A DNA stretch of 8,667 bases from Candidatus Nomurabacteria bacterium (GCA_009695015.1 SIBT01000020.1:1-8667), one strand, 5' to 3'. Numbered from the stretch's first letter, positions 1 to 7,263 are shown. Notes: generated by a model from the letters alone, not told the origin. Made by a program: numbers and translations.

Positions 1-433
1 TAAATCCAATCTTACAAGAACCCCAACCAAAAGCGTTGAAGGTTTTTGTCTTACAGGCAAACTTGCCACCAGTAGACTCTCTCATAGCGATAGCGGGCAT
101 TAGACGCCAATCAAGATCGTTCTTCTCGGCTTCGAGGACCATTTTCATACCCACACCTTCGAGAGGTAGATTGAGCTCCTTGAAATAATTATCGATGGCA
201 TTTGCTTTAGCTTGTTGTTCGGCAATTTTTTGGTCTGCTACTTGCTTAAGAGCCAACGCTTCAGATGATTTTTGATTCACTATATTAAGTTTTTGGACCA
301 ATATATTTTGGGTATTTTGAAAAACTCCAGAATAAATACTAGTATTAGTAACACCTCCCATAGCGAGAGACATTGTCATAACAGGTAGAAACACTAGAGA
401 ATTCGCAAAACGAATTGTATTTTTATTTTTCAT
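1..433 (-). CDS. Exported lytic-transglycosylase-like protein, N-terminal part (partial at left edge)
   Basis: The reading frame is open from an ATG at 433-431 to the window edge, giving 144 visible residues; the C-terminus is missing. Residues 1-24 look like a signal peptide: basic start MKNKNTIR, hydrophobic core SLVFLPVMTMSLA, possible cleavage near Ala24. Residues about 45-84 are rich in Gln, Lys, Glu and Ala and could form a helical or coiled linker. Residues 105-138 hold DLDWRLMPAIAMRES (106-120) followed by NAFGWGS (133-139). This matches the start of the lysozyme-like (SLT or glucosaminidase type) fold, where the Glu of the RES motif, Glu119, would be the catalytic acid and NAFGWG the substrate-side motif. 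Cys127 and Cys140 could form a disulfide outside the membrane. The likely role is cleavage of glycan strands at the cell surface. The fold is inferred from motifs; the exact enzyme class is not established. No Shine-Dalgarno sequence precedes the start. Confidence 0.7.
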   Translation of the reverse strand, partial: MKNKNTIRFANSLVFLPVMTMSLAMGGVTNTSIYSGVFQNTQNILVQKLNIVNQKSSEALALKQVADQKIAEQQAKANAIDNYFKELNLPLEGVGMKMVLEAEKNDLDWRLMPAIAMRESTGGKFACKTKTFNAFGWGSCKIGF

Positions 434-451
434 AAATTTTGGTTAAAAACT

Positions 452-493
452 AAAAAACCCTTATTTAATAAGCTTGCGCCTATACAATAAGGA
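452..493 (-). terminator. Terminator-like hairpin in the leader of the transglycosylase-like gene
   Basis: Read on the minus strand, CCTTATT (492-486) can pair with AATAAGG (465-459), followed by G and six T (457-452). The structure is A/T-rich, with a 20-base loop, so it is weak. It lies downstream of the predicted start at about 496, so it could be a leader attenuator, or simply a weak end signal for transcripts coming from murC. A competing small palindrome, CTTATT-A-AATAAG, overlaps it (472-460). Confidence 0.3.
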
Positions 494-502
494 TATACTT
501 AT

Positions 503-531
503 ATACTAGCATATTTTGATTAGAAAGTCAA
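503..531 (-). promoter_or_regulatory. Sigma70-type promoter for the transglycosylase-like gene
   Basis: On the minus strand TTGACT (531-526) is followed by exactly 17 bases and then TAGTAT (508-503). The -35 matches consensus at 5 of 6 positions and the -10 at 4 of 6. Transcription would start near 496, leaving a leader of about 62 nt before the ATG at 433. A second, weaker pair lies just upstream: TTGACA at 561-556, 17 bases, TTAACT at 538-533. Confidence 0.55.
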
Positions 532-605
532 TAGTTAAACAATGATTTTCTTATATGTCAAATAAAAAATACCTTGTAAAATAAGGACATTTTGGTGGTG
601 TCATA

Positions 606-634
606 TTGACAGATATAGCTAAAAACAGAATAAT
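606..634 (+). promoter_or_regulatory. Possible plus-strand promoter pointing into the 3' end of murC
   Basis: A perfect TTGACA (606-611) is followed by 17 bases and AATAAT (629-634), which matches TATAAT at 5 of 6 positions. Transcription would run antisense into murC. No plus-strand gene follows, so this may be a chance match in AT-rich sequence. Confidence 0.25.
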
Positions 635-655
635 TATAAGATTTGAAGATAATAT

Positions 656-1903
656 TTAAGATATTTTGAACACTTGATTAGTGACTTTGTAAGCTTCGCC
701 TGCTCCCATCGTCACAAATACGTCATTTGGGCCGAAATTTAAAGTTTCTATAAAGGTTTCTGCTGTTTTAAAGTCAGAAAAAGCTTGCGCATTATCCCCT
801 TCTTTTACTATGGCTTCAGCTAATTTCTCGCTTGAAATACTATCATCTTTAGTTTCTCTGGCAAAAAATATAGGGAGAAGAAGTATCTTATCGGCTCCCT
901 TAAAACTTTTAGCAAAATCATTGAAAAGGGCTTTGGTTCGGCTATAAAGATGTGGCTGAAAAACAATCATTATTTTTTTGTCACCGACTGGATAAAGTTC
1001 TCGAAGTGCTTGGAGACTAGCCTTTATCTCTGTCGGATGGTGAGCATAATCATCGTAAACAATAGTCCCTCCGGCTGTCGCTCCCCTCTTTTCGAGTCGT
1101 CGCCAAGTACCAGAAAATTCTGCTAAAGATTTTTGAGTAATTTTTTCGTCAATATTTAAAACATCCGCCACAGCGAAAGCGGCAGCGGCATTCATGCGGT
1201 TGTGCAATCCTGGCACAGAAAGTTTGGGAACTTTATCTATATATTTAGAATAATCTAAAACTTTTTTTTCACTTTGAGAAATAAATTTATTGAAAGCATC
1301 TTGGATGTCTACCAAATCTTTATAACAATCCAAATGATCTGCTTCAACATTTGTGACAACAGCAATAAAAGGATTAAAATTTAAAAAATGTCTGTTATAT
1401 TCATCTGCCTCCACTACTAAATATTCACTTTTACCTTTACGGAAATTACTGCCAAATTTTTCCACAAAAGAACCCACCACCACAGTAGGGTCAAGCCCTG
1501 CATCTACTAAAATTTCTGCCACCATCGCAGTCGTCGTAGTTTTCCCATGAGTGCCGGCGATAGCTATCACTTTATATCCTTTAGCAAACTCTCCTAGCGC
1601 TTCAAAATAACTCATCGTTGGTTTGTCTCTTTTTCTGGCCTCTAAGATGAGCTCCGGTCCGCGATAAATCCACGCGTCACTAAAGACATACATATCAGCA
1701 TCCGGCAATTCTTTGAATTCGTTTTGATAATAAATAATAGCGCCGGCATCTCGAAGTGGATCTAGCGTCTTTCCACTTTCTTCGTCATTTATTCCAAGCA
1801 CTTCTATCCCACGAGACAGAGCCATTTTAGCTAATGCTGAAATACCAATACCCCCAATCCCAATAAAGAAAATTTTTTTTATTTTTGATAAGTCTAGATT
1901 CAT
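656..1903 (-). CDS. murC: UDP-N-acetylmuramate--L-alanine ligase (MurC)
   Basis: MurC adds L-Ala to UDP-MurNAc with ATP in the cytoplasm, the first step in building the peptidoglycan stem peptide. The 415-residue product shows the three Mur-ligase domains. The N-terminal nucleotide-binding fold carries GIGGIG (15-20). The central ATPase has GTHGKTTTT (117-125), EADE (165-168) and TNVEADHLD (184-192). The C-terminal domain has DDYAHHPTE (284-292) and QPHLYSRT (316-323). GLHNRMNA (232-239) is the usual hinge-side motif. The His in GTHGKTT and the DDYAHHPTE block separate it from MurD and MurE. The stretch between TNVEADHLD and GLHN is only about 40 residues, against roughly 95 in Escherichia coli MurC, which accounts for most of the shortness. 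The ATG lies 2 bases after the murD stop, so the two are surely co-transcribed and probably translationally coupled. No Shine-Dalgarno sequence is visible. Mpl is a less likely alternative. Confidence 0.92.
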   Translation of the reverse strand: MNLDLSKIKKIFFIGIGGIGISALAKMALSRGIEVLGINDEESGKTLDPLRDAGAIIYYQNEFKELPDADMYVFSDAWIYRGPELILEARKRDKPTMSYFEALGEFAKGYKVIAIAGTHGKTTTTAMVAEILVDAGLDPTVVVGSFVEKFGSNFRKGKSEYLVVEADEYNRHFLNFNPFIAVVTNVEADHLDCYKDLVDIQDAFNKFISQSEKKVLDYSKYIDKVPKLSVPGLHNRMNAAAAFAVADVLNIDEKITQKSLAEFSGTWRRLEKRGATAGGTIVYDDYAHHPTEIKASLQALRELYPVGDKKIMIVFQPHLYSRTKALFNDFAKSFKGADKILLLPIFFARETKDDSISSEKLAEAIVKEGDNAQAFSDFKTAETFIETLNFGPNDVFVTMGAGEAYKVTNQVFKIS

Positions 1904-1905
1904 CG

Positions 1906-3267
1906 CTATTTCAACTTTTTTACTATTTCCATAAATTTATCCCCCCGGTCATATTCATTGTTGAACATTCCAAAAGATGTAAAAGCGGGACTAAAAAGCA
2001 TAATATCCCCTTTCTTTGTCAATGAGTAAGCCTTTAAGACCACTTCCTTAAAATTTCCTTCTTTATAAATATGGACATTTTTGATTATGCTATAATTTTG
2101 CATTATTCTGTCAGTTCCATTGCCGGGAATCAATACTAAAGCTTTTACATATTTTTCTATATCTTGAAATAAATTTTTGAAGTCTAGGTTTTTATCCGAG
2201 CCTCCGAGAATGAGAATAATATTTCTTTTTTTCTCACTCAGAGCTTGAAGCGCCACGCTGGTAGCTTCGGGAGTGCAGGAATTTGTATCATTATAAATTT
2301 TTATTCCGCGAATAGTTTTGACAAGTTCCAGCCTCCCCTCTATGGCTTCGAATTTTTCCACCACTTTTTTAATAGTTTCTTCTTTTATTTGAAGAACTCT
2401 AGCAACTTCTATCGCACAAGCTATATTTGCTAAATTATGCTTTCCTGGTAAATTGATTTTCCAAGATTTTGGAATATTTTTAAAGCTTGCATTTATTATC
2501 CGGCCTTTAGCGTTTTTTATCAAACTTTTCATATTCGGTCCTAAAACAAGCGTATCTCTATTTTTTTGAAATTTATAAATATAAGATTTGTCGGTAAAAT
2601 ATTTTTTCAAATTATTTTTGTAATAATTCATATGGTCCGGCATAAAATTGGTAAAAACAGAAATATAAGGAGAAATTTTTGCCTCACCAAAGCCTTGCAA
2701 TTGCCAAGAAGACAGTTCGAAAACTACAATATCACCGTCTTTTACTTTTTTTAGTAATGGTAAAGCGGCTGTGCCCTTTATGTTACCACCCAAAAAAACT
2801 ACAGGTTTTTTTGTTCGGAGCGAAGTCAACGGATTTTTATAAGCAGCCTTCAGAATTTCGTAAATCAAAATAGTTGTAGTGCTTTTTCCTCTAGTCCCTG
2901 TCACCCCAATTATCTTTACTCCCGGCACAAGTTTGATAAATAAAGATTCATCCATCTCGATCGGTATACCTTTTTTTCTAGCATGTTTTATGTACGGAGA
3001 ATCAAGAGCCACCCCCTGTCCCTTTAAAATAAAATCTTTATCTTGAAAATCTTCAAATCGATGTTCACCCAGAACATATTTTATACTCCTGTACTTTCGG
3101 AGCTTTTGAAGCGACGGCCTGAGCTCGGTCGAGGGTTTCAAATCAGTCACTAAAACTTTCGCCCCACATTCAGCGAGAAATGCAATATCACCCAAACGCT
3201 TACCCAAAAGCCCCAGACCTACCACTGTCACCTTTTTATCCTTAAAAAATGCTCGATAATCAGTCAT
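1906..3267 (-). CDS. murD: UDP-N-acetylmuramoyl-L-alanine--D-glutamate ligase (MurD)
   Basis: MurD adds D-Glu to UDP-MurNAc-L-Ala. The product has 453 residues, a normal family length. The N-terminal Rossmann-like part reads VVGLGLLGKRL (15-25). The P-loop is VTGTRGKSTT (122-131), with Arg where Asn or His is common. ELSSWQL (184-190) and TNFMPDHMNYY (206-216) follow. Lys227 (in FTDKS) is in place to be the carbamylated Lys of Mur ligases. The hinge motif is GKHNLAN (275-281). The C-terminal domain has EGRLE (310-314), YNDTNSCTPEAT (325-336), ILGGSDKNLDF (353-363) and SPAFTSFGMFNNEYDRGDKF (426-445), the last being the MurD-typical SPA..S.D.F...RG.F block. The family is clear, although several motifs are divergent from Escherichia coli MurD. 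It sits 18 bases after murE and 2 bases before murC in one operon. The start is ATG at 3267, giving the expected distance to the Rossmann motif. Confidence 0.92.
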   Translation of the reverse strand: MTDYRAFFKDKKVTVVGLGLLGKRLGDIAFLAECGAKVLVTDLKPSTELRPSLQKLRKYRSIKYVLGEHRFEDFQDKDFILKGQGVALDSPYIKHARKKGIPIEMDESLFIKLVPGVKIIGVTGTRGKSTTTILIYEILKAAYKNPLTSLRTKKPVVFLGGNIKGTAALPLLKKVKDGDIVVFELSSWQLQGFGEAKISPYISVFTNFMPDHMNYYKNNLKKYFTDKSYIYKFQKNRDTLVLGPNMKSLIKNAKGRIINASFKNIPKSWKINLPGKHNLANIACAIEVARVLQIKEETIKKVVEKFEAIEGRLELVKTIRGIKIYNDTNSCTPEATSVALQALSEKKRNIILILGGSDKNLDFKNLFQDIEKYVKALVLIPGNGTDRIMQNYSIIKNVHIYKEGNFKEVVLKAYSLTKKGDIMLFSPAFTSFGMFNNEYDRGDKFMEIVKKLK

Positions 3268-3285
3268 GAAATTATATTAGCACAT

Positions 3286-4557
3286 TTAAGTAAAAGCTTT
3301 CTTCAATTCTTTCATATCGTTAAAATGATGCTTCACGTCTTTTATTTCTTGATAGTCTTCGTGGCCTTTGCCGGCAACTAAAATAATATCTCCGCTTTTT
3401 GCTATTTTTACCGCCTCGAGAATAGCTTCATGTCTATTTGGAATATTTTTTAGCTTTTTTAAATCTTCCGGATAGAGCTCGCCCATCATATCGTAAATAA
3501 TTTTATTTGGATCTTCGCTTCGAGGATTGTCTGATGTGAAGATCGGAATGTCAGATAGAGCGACACCGATCCTGCCCATCTTGGAGCGCTTGAATGGATC
3601 CCTATCTCCCCCACAACCAAACACCGCTATGAGCCGACCTTCTTTTGATTTTATCTGACCCGCCATAGAGAGAACATTTTGCAATGCATCGGGTGTATGA
3701 GCATAATCCACAATAACCATCACTCCAGACTTTGACATAAAATGTTCGAAGCGTCCACGCGGAGGCTCAATAGTTTCTAAAATTTTATTTACTTTTTCTA
3801 TATCAAAATTTAAAAGCGAGCAAGTGCTCCAGACAGCAAGCAGATTGTAAGCATTGAATTTGCCGAGAAGTTTTGATTTAATTTCAATTTGATTAAATTT
3901 TAATTCCAATCCGTCTAAATTTAATTTTTTAATCTCTCCAAAAAAACTCTCCAAAAAGACGGTCTTCAGAGATCCCTGAAGACCGTCTTTGGGGATTTGG
4001 TTGAACCTATATAAAAATTTTCTCGCCTTGATTCCCTCCAGCATCTTCACTCCATGTTCGTCGTCAGTATTCGAGAGCGCAAAAGAAGTAGCTGGAAGCA
4101 TTTGGAAAAACTTTTTCTTCGCTAAAAAATAATTCTCCAGATTTTTATGATAATCCAGATGATCATGTGTCAGATTCGTAAAAATTCCACCAATAAAATT
4201 TATTCCCGCTACTCGGCCTTGATCGAGCGCATGCGAAGAGACTTCCATAAAAACATATTCACAACCCTTCTCTACCATTTCCGCAAAAAGCTTGGTGAGA
4301 GATATGGAGTCTGGGGTTGTCATATTAGTCAGCCTTTTTTCTCCAACAATTATATTTTCTACGGTACTCACAAGCCCAGCTTTGTATCCCAAACTCGTCG
4401 CAATTTTATAAAGAAGCGTAGCTGTCGTAGTCTTGCCATTTGTCCCCGTTACTCCGACAATTTTTAATTTCACTGATGGATTGCCAAAATAATACCGAGC
4501 ACCGATAGACACAATTCGCCAATACATGGTTTTGATTTTTTTAAAAAAAATTTCCAT
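3286..4557 (-). CDS. murE: UDP-MurNAc-tripeptide synthetase (MurE), probably meso-DAP-adding, lacking the N-terminal domain
   Basis: MurE adds the third stem residue to UDP-MurNAc-L-Ala-D-Glu. Residue numbers here count from an upstream in-frame TTG at 4581. I prefer the ATG at codon 9 (4557), because it leaves the roughly 35-residue leader expected in the short form. The P-loop is GTNGKTT (46-52), followed by TTPDS (88-92), EVSSHAL (113-119) and THDHLDYH (138-145). Lys155 is the likely carbamylated lysine. GKFNAYN (240-246), VDYAHTPDAL (291-300), FGCGGDRDPFKR (321-332) and GKGHEDYQ (404-411) follow. DNPR (351-354) is the motif that in characterised MurE enzymes goes with meso-diaminopimelate rather than lysine. 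The usual N-terminal UDP-binding domain of about 90 residues is absent. A perfect inverted repeat lies inside the gene (3955-3990). TATAAT at 4575-4570, without a good -35, could give a secondary transcript start just before the ATG. Confidence 0.9.
   Translation of the reverse strand: MEIFFKKIKTMYWRIVSIGARYYFGNPSVKLKIVGVTGTNGKTTTATLLYKIATSLGYKAGLVSTVENIIVGEKRLTNMTTPDSISLTKLFAEMVEKGCEYVFMEVSSHALDQGRVAGINFIGGIFTNLTHDHLDYHKNLENYFLAKKKFFQMLPATSFALSNTDDEHGVKMLEGIKARKFLYRFNQIPKDGLQGSLKTVFLESFFGEIKKLNLDGLELKFNQIEIKSKLLGKFNAYNLLAVWSTCSLLNFDIEKVNKILETIEPPRGRFEHFMSKSGVMVIVDYAHTPDALQNVLSMAGQIKSKEGRLIAVFGCGGDRDPFKRSKMGRIGVALSDIPIFTSDNPRSEDPNKIIYDMMGELYPEDLKKLKNIPNRHEAILEAVKIAKSGDIILVAGKGHEDYQEIKDVKHHFNDMKELKKAFT
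3955..3990 (-). repeat. Perfect 15-bp inverted repeat (hairpin) inside murE
   Basis: The arms 3955-3969 and 3976-3990 are perfectly complementary (AAAGACGGTCTTCAG and its reverse complement) around a 6-base loop. The 36 bases are exactly 12 codons, in phase with murE, encoding residues 198-209 (KDGLQGSLKTVF). On the coding strand the right arm ends in five T (3957-3953), so the RNA would look like an intrinsic terminator within the coding region. The segment falls in a poorly conserved part of the central domain. Confidence 0.85.
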
Positions 4558-4669
4558 AATATTTTTTATATTATAACCCAAAATAAATTTTTAAGATTTT
4601 TTTACTTTTGTGACAATCATCTATTTTTTATATCTTTGATTGAATAAATTTTAGATTCATCTCTTCGTC

Positions 4670-7207
4670 CTAATTAATTAGCGACTTCCGATGCTGGGGA
4701 GCGTTGATGAGACCACATTTTTTATATTTGTAGACTTCGCCTGTTGATGAGTTTATCGCTCCGCATGGACATGGATCGTTTCTTCCAATTTCTTTCATAC
4801 CGTCTATTGTGGGTAAATTTTTCGTACTTGCAAGTTCGTTTGACTCAGCCTGACTTACAACAAGAGTTTGCTTTGGCTCATTATTTTCTCCTTTAGAAGC
4901 TTCATTGATCGTACTAATTAAAGAAAATACTTGTTCTTTAAAAGTCTCTTCCATTTCTTTGAACATCATGAGTCCATCTTTTTTATATTCCACAATCGGC
5001 TCGCGCTGTCCATAAGCTCGCAGATTCACAGAACTGCGTAAATAATCCATCGCCTCTAAATGTTCCATCCACAGCGCATCTGTCGCATATAGAGAAATAC
5101 GACGGACAGTTTCCAGAAATGCTTCTTCGCCTAATTTTTTCCTTTTTTCTTCGATAACTGTTACAGTACCCTCCCGCTCAAGAGAAATATCAGATAAAAT
5201 CTGTTCAATTCCCTCTTTGTCTGCTCTTAGCATCTTTTGCCGTCTTTCATAAATAATTTTTCGCTGATGATTCATCACATCGTCATATTCCAAAGTATTC
5301 TTCCTGGCATCAAAATGAAAACCTTCTATTTTCGCTTGAGCTCCTTCTAAAGTCTTCCCAATGAAACGATTCTCAATCGGTTGATCTTCTGGGATTCCAA
5401 AGCGTCCCATCATCGTCTTTATTTTATCAGAACCGAAGACACGCATTAGATCGTCTTCGAGTGAAACATAAAACTGCGTCTCACCTGGATCGCCCTGTCT
5501 ACCAGCACGTCCACGAAGCTGGTTGTCTATTCTTCTCGCTTCATGCCTCTCTGTCCCTAAAACAAAAAGCCCACCAACACTTTTTACAAATTCGTATTCC
5601 TCTTTCACTATCGGATTCCCTCCGAGCTTGATGTCGATTCCGCGCCCAGCCATGTTGGTGGCGATCGTCACCGCACCACGCTTGCCCGCTTGAGCGATAA
5701 TCTCTCCCTCTTTTTCGTGATTTTTTGCATTCAAAATAACATGAGGCACACCTTCTTGTTTTAGATAAGCAGAAAGAAGTTCATTTTTCTCAATCGAAAT
5801 AGTACCGATCAACACAGGCTCTCCTTTTATATTTAATTCTTTAACTTTTTTTGCAATCGCTTGGAATTTTCCTTTTTCAGTCTGGAAAATTAAATCATTG
5901 TGATCTAGACGAATGATTGGACGATTGGTCGGAATAACTATCACGTCCAACCCATAAACTTTCAAAAATTCTTCCGCCGAAGTCTCAGCCGTACCCGTCA
6001 TTCCGGAAAGCTTTTTGTAAAATCTAAAATAATTTTGAAAAGTAATCGAGCCGGACGAACGAGTTTCTTTTTCAATCTTCACGCCCTCCTTTGCCTCGAT
6101 CGCTTGATGAATTCCTTCGCTCCAACGTCTACCTGGCTGAAGACGTCCAGTAAAAGGATCTACAATGACAACTTCGCCATCTTTGACGACATAATCTTTA
6201 TCTTTTTCAAAAATAGCTTGCGCTTTGACGGCAGTTTCTAAATGATGAACATATTTAATACCTTTTTCGGTATAAATGTTATCCACACCGAGAAGTTGCT
6301 CGGCTTTTGTAATACCTATGTCCGTCAGAGTTATTGCTTTTAATTTTTCATCTACCTCATAGTCAGCATCTCGCTTGAGTTGTTTTGCAATCTGGTAAAA
6401 TTTAATATAAAAATCTCCAGAGTCCCCAGAAGCTGAAGAGATAATAAGTGGAGTGCGCGCTTCATCGATCAAAATAGAATCCACTTCATCGACAACAGCA
6501 TAATGATGACCCCTTTGAACAAGATCATTTACTGATGTTGCTAAATTGTCTCGCAAGTAATCAAATCCATACTCATGATTTGTGCCATAGGTAACATCCA
6601 TCGCATAAGCTTCTTTGCGGGAAGATGGTTTTAAAAAATCATAAACAACTTTAAATTCTCCTACTTCATCTCGTTCTTTATCTTCTTCTTTGTGAGTGGC
6701 ATCATAAACATAAGAAATATTATTGGAATTAATGACACCGACGGTAAGTCCCAAAAAATTATAAACTTGTCCCATGAGCACTGCGCCAATACGAGAAAGA
6801 TAATCGTTCACTGTAATGATGTGTACGCCTTCTCCTGTAAGCGCATTTAGATAAGCAGGAAGAACAGCCACCAAAGTCTTCCCTTCACCCGTTCGCATTT
6901 CAGCAATTTTTCCACCATGAAGAGCTATTCCTCCGATCAGCTGAACATCGTAATGTCTCTCCCCCAGATTCCTCTTGGCAGCCTCTCGAACAAGAGCAAA
7001 AGCTTCAGGCAATATTTCCTCCAAAGTCTCTATTTTATCTTCTGATTTTGCCAATCTATCCTTAAATTCTTGCGTTTTCTTTGGAAAATCTTCATCCGCA
7101 AACTTCGAAATATCTGCTTCAAAAGCGTTTATTTTAACCACTATTTTTGCTACGCTTCCAATGAATTTCGAACTCTCGTCGCCAAACATTTTACTGAATA
7201 AAGACAT
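4670..7207 (-). CDS. secA: Preprotein translocase ATPase SecA
   Basis: SecA is the cytoplasmic motor that pushes unfolded preproteins through SecYEG. The product has 845 residues. NBD1 has Walker A MRTGEGKT (104-111), TVNDYLSRIGA (132-142), YGTNHEYGFDYLRDN (207-221) and Walker B VVDEVDSILIDEARTPL (238-254). The preprotein-crosslinking domain lies between about 255 and 400, ending in KKLSGMTGTA (398-407). NBD2 has TISIEKNELLSAYL (469-482), NMAGRGIDIKLGG (518-530) and QLRGRAGRQGDPG (563-575). The scaffold helix contains LEYDDVMNHQR (639-649), and ALWMEHLEAMDYLR (711-724) follows. The tail ends in a SEC-C zinc motif with Cys813, Cys815 and Cys831. Compared with Escherichia coli SecA, NBD1 has about 30 extra residues (roughly 160-196) and the helical wing region (661-709) is about 60 residues shorter. 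The start is ATG at 7207, preceded by an extended -10 element and, just upstream, a terminator. It leads the murEDC block with a gap of 112 bases to the preferred murE start. Confidence 0.97.
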   Translation of the reverse strand: MSLFSKMFGDESSKFIGSVAKIVVKINAFEADISKFADEDFPKKTQEFKDRLAKSEDKIETLEEILPEAFALVREAAKRNLGERHYDVQLIGGIALHGGKIAEMRTGEGKTLVAVLPAYLNALTGEGVHIITVNDYLSRIGAVLMGQVYNFLGLTVGVINSNNISYVYDATHKEEDKERDEVGEFKVVYDFLKPSSRKEAYAMDVTYGTNHEYGFDYLRDNLATSVNDLVQRGHHYAVVDEVDSILIDEARTPLIISSASGDSGDFYIKFYQIAKQLKRDADYEVDEKLKAITLTDIGITKAEQLLGVDNIYTEKGIKYVHHLETAVKAQAIFEKDKDYVVKDGEVVIVDPFTGRLQPGRRWSEGIHQAIEAKEGVKIEKETRSSGSITFQNYFRFYKKLSGMTGTAETSAEEFLKVYGLDVIVIPTNRPIIRLDHNDLIFQTEKGKFQAIAKKVKELNIKGEPVLIGTISIEKNELLSAYLKQEGVPHVILNAKNHEKEGEIIAQAGKRGAVTIATNMAGRGIDIKLGGNPIVKEEYEFVKSVGGLFVLGTERHEARRIDNQLRGRAGRQGDPGETQFYVSLEDDLMRVFGSDKIKTMMGRFGIPEDQPIENRFIGKTLEGAQAKIEGFHFDARKNTLEYDDVMNHQRKIIYERRQKMLRADKEGIEQILSDISLEREGTVTVIEEKRKKLGEEAFLETVRRISLYATDALWMEHLEAMDYLRSSVNLRAYGQREPIVEYKKDGLMMFKEMEETFKEQVFSLISTINEASKGENNEPKQTLVVSQAESNELASTKNLPTIDGMKEIGRNDPCPCGAINSSTGEVYKYKKCGLINAPQHRKSLIN

Positions 7208-7213
7208 AAAGGT

Positions 7214-7222
7214 ATATTACCA
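7214..7222 (-). promoter_or_regulatory. Extended -10 element placed for a leaderless secA mRNA
   Basis: On the minus strand TG (7222-7221), one base and TAATAT (7219-7214) form an extended -10 element. Counting from the last base of TAATAT, +1 falls on 7207, the A of the secA ATG, so the transcript would be leaderless. No -35 hexamer is visible 17 bases upstream, where the terminator T-run lies. This fits the lack of a Shine-Dalgarno sequence before secA. Confidence 0.4.
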
Positions 7223-7230
7223 TAAAAAAC

Positions 7231-7263
7231 AAAAAACTTCCGACTTTTCAGTGGAAGTTTTTT
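7231..7263. terminator. Bidirectional intrinsic terminator between the 28-aa gene and secA
   Basis: The arms AAAAAACTTCC (7231-7241) and GGAAGTTTTTT (7253-7263) are perfectly complementary. Inside them ACT and AGT pair around a four-base loop, GAAA on the minus strand. On the minus strand the stem is followed by T6-G-T6, a strong end signal for the small basic protein gene. On the plus strand the T-run is six bases. It separates secA from upstream transcription unless read-through occurs. Confidence 0.8.

Larger units (their letters stand above)
434..655. other. Intergenic region between murC and the transglycosylase-like gene
   Basis: This 222-base AT-rich gap has no credible ORF. It holds the minus-strand promoter and leader hairpin listed separately, a short inverted repeat TGTCA-TAT-TGACA (599-611), and a plus-strand promoter-like pair overlapping it. 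No strong intrinsic terminator follows murC; only a 4-bp stem, CCTT/AAGG (571-585), precedes a T-rich run on the minus strand. Confidence 0.6.

Noticed and set aside
656..1903. Mpl (murein tripeptide ligase) instead of MurC.
   Set aside because: It sits 2 bases after murD in a biosynthetic operon, and no other murC is visible in the window; by motif alone the two are close, so a small doubt remains.
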